DNA from: Desulfobacter vibrioformis DSM 8776
GTDB taxonomy: Bacteria; Desulfobacterota; Desulfobacteria; Desulfobacterales; Desulfobacteraceae
DNA: 64,000 bases
Assembly: GCF_000745975.1 (NCBI RefSeq)
Contig: NZ_KN050796.1
Location: forward strand, 80,351-144,350
Direction of reading: 5' to 3'
How positions within the stretch are numbered: position 1 is the first letter of the stretch; every line of letters starts with the position of its first letter. Below are positions 1 to 9,137 of this stretch, in pieces. The notes below the pieces were generated by a model. The model searched no databases. It was not told where the DNA came from and saw nothing but the letters and a program-made list of their open reading frames with translations. Position numbers and translations under genes: made by a program.

Positions 1-1707
1 AACGGCGATGATATTGTATACACCCCTGGCAATGATTTTACCGGCACAGACACCTTTACCTACACGGTGAGCGACGGAAACGGGGGAACAGACACGGCCA
101 CGGTGGTAGTCATTGCCAATTCCCCTCCTGTGGCCGAAGATACCAGAGAATCAACCAATGAGCATACCAGCTTAGGGGGACAGATGAATGCAACTGATCC
201 AGATGGGGATACATTAACGTTTACGGTCATCACCGAGCCCTCCGGCGGTACCTTGGAATACAATAATGACGGAACGTTTTATTACAACCCGAATAACGAT
301 TTTACCGGAGTTGATTTTTTTGATTTCGAAGTTTCGGATGGGAACGGGGGATACGATACCGGATCGGTGAAGATCCCAATTGAAGATATTGCCGAGAATT
401 TGATCGGACTCAGTTCTGATGATACGATTTACGGGCTGGGCGAAAATGATACCATTTATGGCGGTGACGGAAACGATACCCTGTACGGAGACGCTTTGGA
501 TGATTCAAGCCTCAACGGGAACGATGCACTTTACGGCGAAGATGGGGCGGATTATCTGGTCGGCGGCAATGGTTCCGATTCCCTGGATGGCGGAGACGGC
601 GACGACATCCTGGATGCAGGGGACGGAAACGATACCATATACGGAAGTTTCGGCAATGACAGCATTAATGGCGGTACTGGGGATTCGGATCTGCTCACCT
701 ACAACTTGCTGGTTGACAACGGACATAATTTCAACGGTATCGTGTATGAGATGGAGAACGGCTACCTGGAGGGGGATGATTTCTACAACAACGTGCTGTT
801 TACCGCCATCGTGACCGGCATCGAACAGGTGGAAGGCACCGTGTACAACGATACCATCTGGGGAGACAGCAATACAAACGTCATTTGGGGAAGCTACGGG
901 GACGATTATCTCAAAGGAGATGATCCGGAAGGAACCCATGGCGGTACAGATCATCTGACCTACGAATACCTTTCAGTGGAGGAGTCTTTTGACGGTGTGA
1001 CCGTTGACCTCTGGGAAAATCAGGTGACTGGTATTAACGGAGAAGAGCCCGGTACACCGCTTTTTATTGATGCGGTCTACTACTTTGAGATTGTTACCGG
1101 ATCCCAGTATGCCGACACCTTTTACGGAACCGGCGACGGCACAACTCTCATCGGAGCAGGCGGTGCAGACACCCTTGAAGGTGGATTGTACGGTGAGGAT
1201 ATTTTCGGGTTCACGGACGCTGAATCCACAGATACGATCAACTATTTTGAGGTGGCTAACAATGAGGGAGGATACCTTATTCGAGACGTGCTTCAGTTTT
1301 ACGAGGATGAGTTGGGATGGTCTTCCAGTGGCAGCAAGGACATGTTGTACCAGTCAGGGGCTGCTGCAGTGAATCCGACAGAATACAATGTCGTGGTGGT
1401 GGGAGGCGACCAGGCCTCCTCAGACTGGTCCAATCTCCTTGACGTTCTCAACGGAGACGGCGAATCCCACAATGGCGTCATTGATGCATCTGCCGGAGAC
1501 GGCACCAATGACGGAACCTATATTATTTTGAACAACGGCTCCGGCACCAATTACGGTGACAGTGACGCGCGGGTCTACTACTATGACGGGGATATCAATG
1601 GGGACGGTGCCGTGAATGAACTCGAACTCACCCTTGTTGCCGAACTCACCGATACCTCACTGTCTGAACTCAACGACATGACCTCGGATAACATTGAGTT
1701 GGTGTGA
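1..1707 (+). CDS. RTX/cadherin-like secreted adhesin, C-terminal part (5' partial)
   Basis: The reading frame is open from the first base, so the true start lies upstream. The first ~130 residues hold cadherin/VCBS-like units (motifs such as FTYTVSDGNGG and FDFEVSDGNGG). Residues ~135-230 are a run of calcium-binding RTX nonapeptides (GGDGNDTLYGD, GGDGDDILDAG). Degenerate repeats follow, and near residues 529-541 lies a dockerin/EF-hand-like loop (DGDINGDGAVNE). The protein is acidic and almost free of Cys. This architecture is that of large calcium-dependent adhesins exported by type I secretion with a C-terminal signal; a complete HlyD/ABC/TolC set is encoded convergently at 4.7-9.0 kb. The product is probably extracellular or surface-held. 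Substrate specificity cannot be read from this part. Confidence 0.85.
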   Translation, partial: NGDDIVYTPGNDFTGTDTFTYTVSDGNGGTDTATVVVIANSPPVAEDTRESTNEHTSLGGQMNATDPDGDTLTFTVITEPSGGTLEYNNDGTFYYNPNNDFTGVDFFDFEVSDGNGGYDTGSVKIPIEDIAENLIGLSSDDTIYGLGENDTIYGGDGNDTLYGDALDDSSLNGNDALYGEDGADYLVGGNGSDSLDGGDGDDILDAGDGNDTIYGSFGNDSINGGTGDSDLLTYNLLVDNGHNFNGIVYEMENGYLEGDDFYNNVLFTAIVTGIEQVEGTVYNDTIWGDSNTNVIWGSYGDDYLKGDDPEGTHGGTDHLTYEYLSVEESFDGVTVDLWENQVTGINGEEPGTPLFIDAVYYFEIVTGSQYADTFYGTGDGTTLIGAGGADTLEGGLYGEDIFGFTDAESTDTINYFEVANNEGGYLIRDVLQFYEDELGWSSSGSKDMLYQSGAAAVNPTEYNVVVVGGDQASSDWSNLLDVLNGDGESHNGVIDASAGDGTNDGTYIILNNGSGTNYGDSDARVYYYDGDINGDGAVNELELTLVAELTDTSLSELNDMTSDNIELV

Positions 1708-1720
1708 TTTTTGATCTGCG

Positions 1721-1791
1721 GCGCTATCCAAAACGCCGGGGTTCTCCAGGCTGCTGGGATACCATTTGTGCCAGGATTCCCATCTGCCGTT
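1721..1791. repeat. Left copy of a 71-bp direct repeat (duplicated glycosyltransferase 3' end)
   Basis: This stretch matches 3453-3523 at 68 of 71 positions without gaps. On the minus strand it still reads as the last ~22 codons of the glycosyltransferase encoded at 3456-4697, including its stop codon. It is therefore a severed duplicate of that gene's end, separated from the parent by the 1.66-kb segment that carries the AAA-ATPase/nuclease gene. Confidence 0.9.
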
Positions 1792-1792
1792 G

Positions 1793-3340
1793 CTATGATT
1801 CCAGCTCAAAAGCTATTATATTGCGCTTTTTGCTTGAAAACGTTACGCCTATCAGATGAATAGCCCCCCCTTGGGTGCGATACTTGTCGGCATAACCTTT
1901 TTCCTTGATCTGCTGCAACGCGTGGCCATCAGGGATAAGTTCCACCACCTTGAATTCGAAAATGTAAATATTTGTGCCAAGTTTAACTGTCATGTCAATG
2001 CGTCCGTGATTGGTCGCATCTTCCACACGTATATCTATTCCCAGTGCGGCAAAATAGCAGTACACGATGGAGGCGTAATAGCCCTCGTAATTGGCCAGCT
2101 GATTCTTTCGGTACCAGTCATGGGGAATGGAGGAAAAAAACGCCTGCAGGGTCTGTTTTAACGCATGAAAGTCATTATCAGCCAACGCTTTATACAGTGC
2201 GAACTTGTTATCTTCCTGAGCAACGGTAGTATCGGTGAGAAAGGAGAGAATATAGTCGTTCAGGCTCTGCCGGACCTCCTGGTTGGGGTAGCCAAGCTGA
2301 AACTGGCGCATGCCGCCCATGTGCTGTGTTGCTTTTATGGTCAAATAACCGGTTTGAAATAAAAGCGTTTCGATTTCCAGCCGATCCACATCAAAGCTGC
2401 CCAGGATTTTTTCGCTGGCCTTCAGGTCATGTAATTTAGGTATATAATATTGTTTTTCCTGCATCAGACGGATCAAAAATGTCGGTGTAGCGGTTTCAAA
2501 CCAGAAATTTCTAAATTCCCTAGTATCCAGATAGAGCAGAATATCAAAGGGATTGTAAACCTCCCGGCCCAGCCAGTTGTAACCGTTGTACCAGGTCTTA
2601 ACCCTAACCAGATCCACGTTATCGTCCAGCCAGCAGGAAAACACGGCCTCCAATTCTTCCTGGGTATAACCGCAAATATCAGAAAAACGCTTGTCCAGGG
2701 AAATATCCTTGAGATTGTTCAGCCCGCTGAACAGGGAAACCTTGCTGAATTTGGATACCCCTGTGATGAGTACGAACTCAATATAGGGGTCTGCATCCTT
2801 GATCACGGAATAGAAGTTTTTGAGTTCCTCACGAATGGCAATGGCAAGCGCTGTGTCTTCAATGCTGTCCAGAATCGGTTTGTCATATTCATCCACCAAC
2901 ACCACCACCCGGCGGCCGCTGTTTTCATAAAGCGTCTGGATCAGTTCGGAAAAGCGCCCCTTACGGCTTGTTTTGTGGTATTCAATGCCAAAAGTCCGGC
3001 TGTGGTCATACAAAATTTCATCACAGGTTTCGTGAAGTTCTTCCACACTTCTGGCCACACCGGCCCCAAAACTGATGTGCACCACTGGGTTGCTCTGATT
3101 CCAGTTCCAATTATCATACAAAAAAAGGCCTTGAAATAACTGCCTTTGACCCTCAAAGGCAGATTTCAGAGTACTCAGAAACAGGCTTTTGCCGAACCGC
3201 CGGGGACGAGACAAAAAATAATACTTGCCCTGTCCGGCCAGCAGACTAATAAAAGGCGTTTTATCTACATATAAATAGCCTTCCTCAATGAGATTGGCAA
3301 AGGTCTGAATACCAATGGGAAGTTTTTTGCGTTTCTGCAA
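1793..3340 (-). CDS. AAA-ATPase-like / PD-(D/E)XK nuclease-like protein
   Basis: Member of the family with an N-terminal AAA-ATPase-like domain and a C-terminal PD-(D/E)XK nuclease-like domain (PF09820 plus DUF1703 type), common in anaerobes and often laterally acquired. The sequence opens with the family hallmark KLPIGIQTFANLIEEG, followed by a P-loop RPRRFGKS (~45-52) and Walker B VVLVDEYDKP. Near the C-terminus GRIDMTV and IYIFEFKV give the D...ExK nuclease core. I chose the TTG at 3340 because GAGGTG precedes it by 4 nt and the protein then begins as relatives do. The TTG at 3418, which also opens the frame, is the -35 box of a good promoter instead. The gene lies exactly between two direct repeats. 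The cellular role of the family is not established. Confidence 0.85.
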   Translation of the reverse strand: MQKRKKLPIGIQTFANLIEEGYLYVDKTPFISLLAGQGKYYFLSRPRRFGKSLFLSTLKSAFEGQRQLFQGLFLYDNWNWNQSNPVVHISFGAGVARSVEELHETCDEILYDHSRTFGIEYHKTSRKGRFSELIQTLYENSGRRVVVLVDEYDKPILDSIEDTALAIAIREELKNFYSVIKDADPYIEFVLITGVSKFSKVSLFSGLNNLKDISLDKRFSDICGYTQEELEAVFSCWLDDNVDLVRVKTWYNGYNWLGREVYNPFDILLYLDTREFRNFWFETATPTFLIRLMQEKQYYIPKLHDLKASEKILGSFDVDRLEIETLLFQTGYLTIKATQHMGGMRQFQLGYPNQEVRQSLNDYILSFLTDTTVAQEDNKFALYKALADNDFHALKQTLQAFFSSIPHDWYRKNQLANYEGYYASIVYCYFAALGIDIRVEDATNHGRIDMTVKLGTNIYIFEFKVVELIPDGHALQQIKEKGYADKYRTQGGAIHLIGVTFSSKKRNIIAFELES

Positions 3341-3390
3341 GGGGCACCTCAATCGCCATTTCAAAGTATGGGAACAAATTGTATGCCACA

Positions 3391-3418
3391 AGTATATATA
3401 GAACAAAATGGATGTCAA
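3391..3418 (-). promoter_or_regulatory. Sigma-70 type promoter of the inserted AAA-ATPase gene
   Basis: On the minus strand TTGACA (3418-3413), a 16-nt spacer and TATACT (3396-3391) form a near-consensus promoter. Transcription would start near 3384, about 44 nt before the chosen TTG start. The promoter lies inside the segment bounded by the direct repeats, so the gene carries its own expression signal. Confidence 0.65.
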
Positions 3419-3452
3419 TTTATTTTAAAGTATCGGAATTTCCATATCCGGA

Positions 3453-3523
3453 GCGCTATCCAAACCGCCGGGGTTCTCCAGGCTGCTGGGATATCATCTG
3501 TGCCAGGATTCCCATCTGCCGTT
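3453..3523. repeat. Right copy of the 71-bp direct repeat
   Basis: This copy is part of the intact glycosyltransferase gene and spans its last ~22 codons and stop. It differs from the copy at 1721-1791 at three positions. Together the copies bracket 1792-3452, which carries one gene and its promoter. Confidence 0.9.
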
Positions 3524-4697
3524 TCAGCATCCGGTTCAAATCAAACCTGTCCAGAATTGTCTGCCGGGCTTTCTGCCGGATGGGGGCCATAAAAGAGGGA
3601 TATTCCAGGCAGGCTGCCACTTTTTGGGCAATTTTCCGGGGTGAGAAAAAATCCACCAGAACGCCGTTTGCCCCATCCTGGACAACCTCCCGGACAGGCG
3701 GAGTATCAGATGCTGCAACCAGACATCCGCAGGCCATGGCCTCCAGCATGGACCAGGAAAGCACAAAAGGAACCGTTAGATAAACGTGGACCGTGGAAGC
3801 CTGCAGCACATTCAAATAGAGACCATAGGGCAAAGGAGCCAGAAAGTGGACCCTTGCGGGATCCAGGTCCACTTTTTGGGTCATGAATTCCTTGTAACCC
3901 TGTCCATTGGCCAGTTCCCGGCCGTAGCAGACCCGGTCTTCCCCCACCAGCACCACATGGGCATCCGGCCGTTTCTCAAGCAGAAAAGGGATGGACTGGA
4001 TAAAGCCGGGAAAGCCCCGGTATGGCTCGAATCCCCTTGCCGTATAGGTAACCAGCTCTTTGGCGCCGGACAGATCCAGTCCGGGTAATGCCAGCTTTTT
4101 TCTATGATCCGGCTTGAAAAAAGCGGTATTGATTCCTTCATGGCAGACGCTCAGTTTTGAATGGAAGATTTCAGGAAACTGGGCTTTCTGCCACTGGGTC
4201 GGACAAATGCCGTGGTCGCAGGCTGTCAGGTCAGACAGAATCGAAAGACTTCTGTTTCTGAGAACCATGCGCTCTTTGAGCACTGGCGGCTGCTTTTCCG
4301 CAAATCCCACATTGGGGCTCCCGCCATGGTAATACCACTCAAAATATCCGAGAAAAGGTGTTTTGGGAAATACATCTTTTACGTAAGCAGTCGCGCCCCA
4401 TCCCGATGCGCCGACAATGAGATCGGGAACAAACTGCTGCCGGCTGAGTGCAATCAATACCCCGGCCACTGCTTCGGCCTGCTGCTGGTTTGCCGCACAC
4501 TGTTTTATTACGGGGATGGTAAGGGGATCCTTTAACGCCAGTGTCTGGTACACAATTTTTTTAACGCCGGGAATTTCCCATTCCGGGCGGGAATCAGCCG
4601 TAATAAACCGCACATCGTTTTCCGGATTTCTTCCCAGGTATCCCGCCAGATGACGGAACTGAGCCGGAAAGTTGGGATGGATAAAAACAATTCGCAT
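3456..4697 (-). CDS. Glycosyltransferase family 4 (GT-B fold)
   Basis: 413 residues beginning MRIVFIHPNFPAQFRHLAGYL, the N-terminal Rossmann start of GT4 enzymes. The C-terminal half has the group 1 transferase elements: a nucleotide-sugar region (VVLVGEDRVCYG), then an FVLSWSMLEAMACGCLVAAS segment with the donor-binding glutamate, and RQTILDRFDLNRML at the end. It would move a sugar from an NDP-sugar to an acceptor in the cytoplasm. It is the last gene of a run with tolC-like, ABC and hlyD-like genes (18-nt gap to hlyD). A role in modifying the type I-secreted adhesin before export, or a surface glycan, is inference from position. Its 3' end has been duplicated at 1721-1791. Confidence 0.88.
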   Translation of the reverse strand: MRIVFIHPNFPAQFRHLAGYLGRNPENDVRFITADSRPEWEIPGVKKIVYQTLALKDPLTIPVIKQCAANQQQAEAVAGVLIALSRQQFVPDLIVGASGWGATAYVKDVFPKTPFLGYFEWYYHGGSPNVGFAEKQPPVLKERMVLRNRSLSILSDLTACDHGICPTQWQKAQFPEIFHSKLSVCHEGINTAFFKPDHRKKLALPGLDLSGAKELVTYTARGFEPYRGFPGFIQSIPFLLEKRPDAHVVLVGEDRVCYGRELANGQGYKEFMTQKVDLDPARVHFLAPLPYGLYLNVLQASTVHVYLTVPFVLSWSMLEAMACGCLVAASDTPPVREVVQDGANGVLVDFFSPRKIAQKVAACLEYPSFMAPIRQKARQTILDRFDLNRMLKRQMGILAQMISQQPGEPRRFG

Positions 4698-4714
4698 GTT
4701 ATTGTTCCTGGTAG

Positions 4715-5995
4715 TTACTTTTCTTGGAGAGAAAAACTGAGGGTGTTGATGTAAGGGTCCAGGAGATATTCCAGCACGGTACGTTTTCCGATGTGGATAT
4801 ACGTCATCAGAATCATGCCCGGGTAAAGTTTGTAAGTTTGATCGTCAGCCTGAAAAAAGTTTTGTTCCGATTCGATAAGAACGTTGTAAAAGGTTCTACC
4901 CGTCTGATCCGTGAAAGTATCCGGACTGATGATCATAACCTCCCCTTTCAGCTTCTGGAATTTTCTGGCATCTTTGCTGGGAAGCTGGAGAAGAACCTTC
5001 TGGCCCCGCCTGATGTAGCCGATATCGGCAATATCCAGATGGGCTTCGATGATCAGGCGCCCCTCGGACGGGACGATATCGGCCAGGGTGTCGCCCGGCT
5101 TTACCACACCGCCCCGGGTCACCTTGTACAATTTTTTCAGTACGCCATTGATGGGGGATCTGATGACAGTTCTTTCCAGGGTGTCCTGAAATTTTTTGAC
5201 CCGGACCGAAAATTCTTTGAGATCCTGCTGGGCCTGTTTGAGTTCTTCGGTGTTTTCTTCCCGAATCTGGTGGATGGTTTCATTGAGCTTTTCCTGGGTC
5301 TCTTTCAGGGCATGCCAGGCTTCTTTCAAGGAAGACCGGTCATTGAGAATGCTGCCTTCGATCTCTTTCTTCCGGCGCATCACTTCGATATGTTTGATCC
5401 GGGTGGTGAGATTGTCCTTGAGCAGGTCTTCACTGAGAGCCTCCTCTTCTTCCAGAAGGGGAAGCCGGTCCAGCTTGTTTTTCAACTGGGACTGAATGGT
5501 CCTGATGTGCTGTTCCCGCTGACGAATCACCGTTTTCAGCTTGTTGACGGTGCTTTGGATACTGTTTTTGTGGGCGTTGAAAAGGGCGTTGGCCTCGGTT
5601 ACCAGTTGGGGCAGCTGCTGTCGGATTTCGTCGGGGAACGGAATCTGATCATCATTTTGAATCTGGGCCTTGAGGCGAAAGATGTCCACAGTCAGCGAAT
5701 CAATACGCATGGCCATCTCTTCAAGGCTGGCATCGCTGCGGATCTGTTCCAATATCATCAACGCCTGTCCCGCCGATACCCCATCGCCTTCCCGGACCTT
5801 GATTTCCCGGATAATGCCGCCTTCCAGATGCTGCACCTGCTTGATTTTCCCGCTGGGCACCACTTCTCCGTCAGCCATGGAAACAATGTCAAGTTTGAAC
5901 CAAAAGGCCCAGTAAAAAAACGATAGGCACATAAGGATCAACAGCAAAAGGAAAAGATGGGTGCTTCGCCTGATGCGCGTCTCCTGATTCATCAC
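4715..5995 (-). CDS. HlyD-family type I secretion periplasmic adaptor
   Basis: 426 residues. A short cytoplasmic N-terminus and one membrane helix (~12-33) are followed by a biotinyl-lipoyl-like half motif (VVPSGKIKQVQHLEGGIIRE), a long alpha-helical hairpin (~90-270), the second lipoyl half with VIRSPINGVLKKL, and a C-terminal beta-barrel ending near a DPYINTLSFSLQEK tail. This is the standard membrane fusion protein of type I secretion. It bridges the ABC exporter to the outer-membrane TolC-like channel. The start overlaps the stop of the ABC gene by 4 nt (ATGA), so the two are translationally coupled. The cargo is presumably the RTX protein at 1-1707. Confidence 0.93.
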   Translation of the reverse strand: MMNQETRIRRSTHLFLLLLILMCLSFFYWAFWFKLDIVSMADGEVVPSGKIKQVQHLEGGIIREIKVREGDGVSAGQALMILEQIRSDASLEEMAMRIDSLTVDIFRLKAQIQNDDQIPFPDEIRQQLPQLVTEANALFNAHKNSIQSTVNKLKTVIRQREQHIRTIQSQLKNKLDRLPLLEEEEALSEDLLKDNLTTRIKHIEVMRRKKEIEGSILNDRSSLKEAWHALKETQEKLNETIHQIREENTEELKQAQQDLKEFSVRVKKFQDTLERTVIRSPINGVLKKLYKVTRGGVVKPGDTLADIVPSEGRLIIEAHLDIADIGYIRRGQKVLLQLPSKDARKFQKLKGEVMIISPDTFTDQTGRTFYNVLIESEQNFFQADDQTYKLYPGMILMTYIHIGKRTVLEYLLDPYINTLSFSLQEK

Positions 5996-7662
5996 ACCCC
6001 TGGTTTTGCTGCCGGCATGGCACAGCTCAGTTCGGGAACAGGTTTGCGGTTCAAGTTAAGCAGCAGGGAAGCGCCTTTGAGAATATTGGGATCGTTGGAG
6101 AATACAATAATGGTTTTTCCCGATTTTGCCAGGGCGTTCATGGCAGCGTACACAGCCTGAATCCCTTTCTGGTCCATGGTATCTGTTGGTTCGTCCAGGA
6201 TCGCCAGACTGCCTTTGGAAGCCATGGCCCGGGCCAGGGATATCCGTTGCCGGATACCCGGGGGAAAAATTTTTTCATTATCAGTGACAGGGGTTTCCAG
6301 TCCTTTGGGGGTCTTGTCCAGGAAGGGCCTGAGATCAGTTCTTTTCAGGATATCGTTGAGCTGGTCATCGGGCAGGTCCGGATTGAGCAGCAAAATGTTT
6401 TCCCGTAAGGTTCCCTGGATGAAGACCGGTTCCTGGGGCATGTACATGATTTGTTTTCGCCACCAGGACGGTGCGATCTGAAGGAGATTGACGCCATCGG
6501 CAAGAATGCTGCCCCGCCTGGGTTCCAAAAGGCCGGCAAGAAGTTTGGCAAGGGTGGTTTTGCCGCTTGAGTTCTCTCCGTGAACAGCCAGAACTTTTCC
6601 CGGTTCCAGATGGAGGTTCAGAGATTCGAATACCGGATTAATGCTCCGGGGATAAGTAAAGCCCAGGTCCTTGAATTGAAGTCGGCCCGTAAATGAATCC
6701 AGGGCTGTTCCTCTGGTGGGTTCCAGGGGTATTTGCTTCAATATTTCCAGGGCTTTCAAGGCCTGTCGGGCCTTGCCCAGTGCGTGGTTGATCTGGATAA
6801 TCCGGGTTGAATTCTGAAATGCCCGTCCGGAAAGGATATTAACACCGATTAACGCGCTGACTGTCAACTCGCCCCGAACCACCAGTACAGCGCCCACGGC
6901 ATAAACCAGAACACTGGTCAGGGTGTTCCAGATAACGCTCAGGGTCTGTGCCAGTTCCTTGTAATTGGCCAGCCTGTTCCGCAGCCGGCTGATCCGGGGA
7001 AGTTGATCGTTCCATTTTTTGTGCAAAAAAGGGGCTGCGGAAAACGCCCGTACAGTTTCCATCCCGTTTACCGCTGACAGGTTCAACTCCCGGTGGTCTA
7101 CCAGGGCGCCCATGAGCTGATCCGAGGTTTTCAGGGCGTTGATGTTGGTGAGCCAGCCTATAAAAAGTGCCAGGACGATGCCCAGCAGCGAAATGCCGGC
7201 CAGCAAAGGACTCATCAAATAAATTACGGACACGAAAATCAGAGAAAAGGGGACATCTAGAACGGCATTGAGGGTCTGGGCGTCATAGGTCTGCTGGATG
7301 GTCTGGACCTGGGCCAGTATTTCCTGAATTCTGGGTTTAGCAAGTTGGGACAACGGCTCCGCTTTGGCCCGGCTGATGATAGTCAGTACATCCTGGGACA
7401 GGTCATCGTTGGGACCCTGGTTGACGACGGTGGCCATTTGGGTCCGGATTACCCGGAAACAGAACTGAAGCAGTACGGCAATCAGTACGCCCATGGTCAG
7501 GGTGATCAGGGTGCCGTGGAAACCGTAAGTAACATAGCGGCTGAGAATCTGGATCACATACAGGGGCATGGCCAGGGTCAACAGGCTTGAAAAGAAGGTG
7601 GCAGCCAGGATCTCTGCGGCCAGCACCGGATTTGCAGACAAGCGTCTAAAGATTTCTTTCAT
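5992..7662 (-). CDS. Type I secretion ABC exporter (permease-ATPase) with atypical ATPase motifs
   Basis: 556 residues: an exporter membrane domain with about six helices (1-320) fused to a nucleotide-binding domain. There is no N-terminal C39 peptidase-like domain. Walker A (HGENSSGKTT), the Q-loop (YMPQEPVF) and Walker B (LAILDEPTD) are intact. The signature motif expected as LSGGQ reads FPPGI before RQRISLARA, and the H-loop histidine is replaced in IIVFSNDPN. In a homodimer both ATP sites would lack these residues. The fold and neighbours (TolC upstream, HlyD overlapping by 4 nt) make the exporter assignment secure. How fast it hydrolyses ATP is open. Confidence 0.9.
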   Translation of the reverse strand: MKEIFRRLSANPVLAAEILAATFFSSLLTLAMPLYVIQILSRYVTYGFHGTLITLTMGVLIAVLLQFCFRVIRTQMATVVNQGPNDDLSQDVLTIISRAKAEPLSQLAKPRIQEILAQVQTIQQTYDAQTLNAVLDVPFSLIFVSVIYLMSPLLAGISLLGIVLALFIGWLTNINALKTSDQLMGALVDHRELNLSAVNGMETVRAFSAAPFLHKKWNDQLPRISRLRNRLANYKELAQTLSVIWNTLTSVLVYAVGAVLVVRGELTVSALIGVNILSGRAFQNSTRIIQINHALGKARQALKALEILKQIPLEPTRGTALDSFTGRLQFKDLGFTYPRSINPVFESLNLHLEPGKVLAVHGENSSGKTTLAKLLAGLLEPRRGSILADGVNLLQIAPSWWRKQIMYMPQEPVFIQGTLRENILLLNPDLPDDQLNDILKRTDLRPFLDKTPKGLETPVTDNEKIFPPGIRQRISLARAMASKGSLAILDEPTDTMDQKGIQAVYAAMNALAKSGKTIIVFSNDPNILKGASLLLNLNRKPVPELSCAMPAAKPGV

Positions 7663-7689
7663 GGCCGGAAAAGGGAGCCTGGTGTTTTT

Positions 7690-9024
7690 TTACCGGGCAA
7701 AAATGTCCAGTTCGATTTTTCCCATGGCGAGCATGAGATTGTAAGCTGCTATTTTGGTGTCTTCCCTGGCGGCGACAGCATTACCCTGGGCATTGAGATA
7801 GTTGACTTCACCGTTTAGAACATCTAAAAGAGAACGGTTTCCCATCTTCCGTTCCTTTTTTGCCAACTCTAAAAAAGTTTTCAGGATAGCGGCCTGCTGC
7901 TCAAGGAGTTCGCTGCGCCGGGTCTGGGTGGTCAGCTGTTCCCAGCTGTTCCGCACTTGTTCTGTGACCAGTTGTCTGGCATGGGCCAGGTGAGTGGATG
8001 CGGCGGCGTTGTTCTGAAGGGCCGCCTGGATTGCGGCCTGGTCGCTGCCACCGTTGAACAGGTTGCAGGAAAGTTCAACTCCGGCACCGTAATCCTCACG
8101 GTACCCCGAAAGCCCGTCGTCATCTTTGGCGTTTCTGGCTTCTGCAAAGAGATTGATGGTGGGAAAGTTGGCGGATTTTGAAATGAGAATCTTCTTTCGG
8201 GAGGAATCTACCTCAAAGGTGGTTATTTTTAATTCAGGGTTGGTTATCAGCGCTTCGGCCACTGCGTTTTCCAGGGCCTTGGGCATGAACGCATCGGGAA
8301 AAGGAACGGCTTGAAAGACGACGATGTCATCCAGTGAGGGGTAGTAGGCAAAAACCGAGTGGAACCGGTTCCTGGCGATTTCCAGATCACCTTTTGCCGC
8401 CACCTGCCGGGCCATGGCACCGGCAAGCTGGGATTTGGCCTGGAGCACATCGGATGTCAAGCCGGCCCCTTTTTCAACCAGGGCTTTTTCAATGCCGGTC
8501 AATTCCTTGATCCTGATTTCGGATTTTTCAGCTATGTACAGCCGGTCCCTGGCCTTGACGATGTTGATATAGGCAATAATACCGTCCCGAAGCGTCTGCT
8601 GGCGGATGGCGTCCAATTTCGCCTTTGCCTGGGCCAGAAGAACCCGTTCCCTGGCAATGATGTTGGTGGTTCTGCCGAAATCGGTGACCAGCTGGGTACC
8701 CCTGAGCGTGATAGCGTACCGCTCTTCTTCTGTGTCTATGCTGGTCTCTTTTTGGATCTTTTCCAGACCCGCATCCCCGTGAAGATCCAGGCGTGGATAA
8801 TAAAGACCTTGGCTTTGGCGCACTAAGGCCCGGGCGCTTTTAAGCCGGTGTGAAAAGCTTTCAATCTCCTTGTGGGTATCCAGAAGTGATGTGAGCAGTC
8901 CATGGATATCCGTGGTAAAAACCGGGAGTGTCTCACCAGAGTCGGTGGTTTTTCCGGACGTGGTGGTTGAAAAGCAGATCATTAAAAATATCGCCAGAAA
9001 GGTATTTATTATTTTTATCGCCAT
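7690..9024 (-). CDS. TolC-family outer-membrane channel of type I secretion
   Basis: 444 residues from the ATG at 9024, preceded by GAGG at 4 nt. This start exposes a signal peptide (MAIKIINTFLAIFLMICF...). An ATG 18 bases further upstream has no ribosome site. The mature protein is alpha-helical with the twofold repeat of outer-membrane efflux proteins: a first coiled-coil unit with LVTDFGRTTN and a second with LFNGGSDQAAIQAAL and LLDVLNGEVNYLNAQG, the last being typical of the secretion-type TolC subfamily. It forms the outer-membrane exit duct. It is the first gene of the run reading down to the ABC exporter (27-nt gap), adaptor and glycosyltransferase. Confidence 0.92.
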   Translation of the reverse strand: MAIKIINTFLAIFLMICFSTTTSGKTTDSGETLPVFTTDIHGLLTSLLDTHKEIESFSHRLKSARALVRQSQGLYYPRLDLHGDAGLEKIQKETSIDTEEERYAITLRGTQLVTDFGRTTNIIARERVLLAQAKAKLDAIRQQTLRDGIIAYINIVKARDRLYIAEKSEIRIKELTGIEKALVEKGAGLTSDVLQAKSQLAGAMARQVAAKGDLEIARNRFHSVFAYYPSLDDIVVFQAVPFPDAFMPKALENAVAEALITNPELKITTFEVDSSRKKILISKSANFPTINLFAEARNAKDDDGLSGYREDYGAGVELSCNLFNGGSDQAAIQAALQNNAAASTHLAHARQLVTEQVRNSWEQLTTQTRRSELLEQQAAILKTFLELAKKERKMGNRSLLDVLNGEVNYLNAQGNAVAAREDTKIAAYNLMLAMGKIELDIFAR

Positions 9025-9137
9025 GTTTCCTCTGTATGACATTTTAGGAATCTATGTTAATTTCTCATTGCAATAAATTGTAGAGAACGACTATGATAAT
9101 CACTAATTGATTTGATTTGTCAAGATAAAATGCCTGT

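Noticed and set aside
3341-3418. A 26-residue N-terminal extension of the AAA-ATPase protein starting at the TTG at 3418
   Set aside because: That TTG is part of a TTGACA -35 box, the extension is unlike relatives, and a better-placed TTG with GAGGTG lies at 3340.
4724-5926. A long open frame antisense to the HlyD gene (400 codons)
   Set aside because: Mirror of a real gene; no family features.
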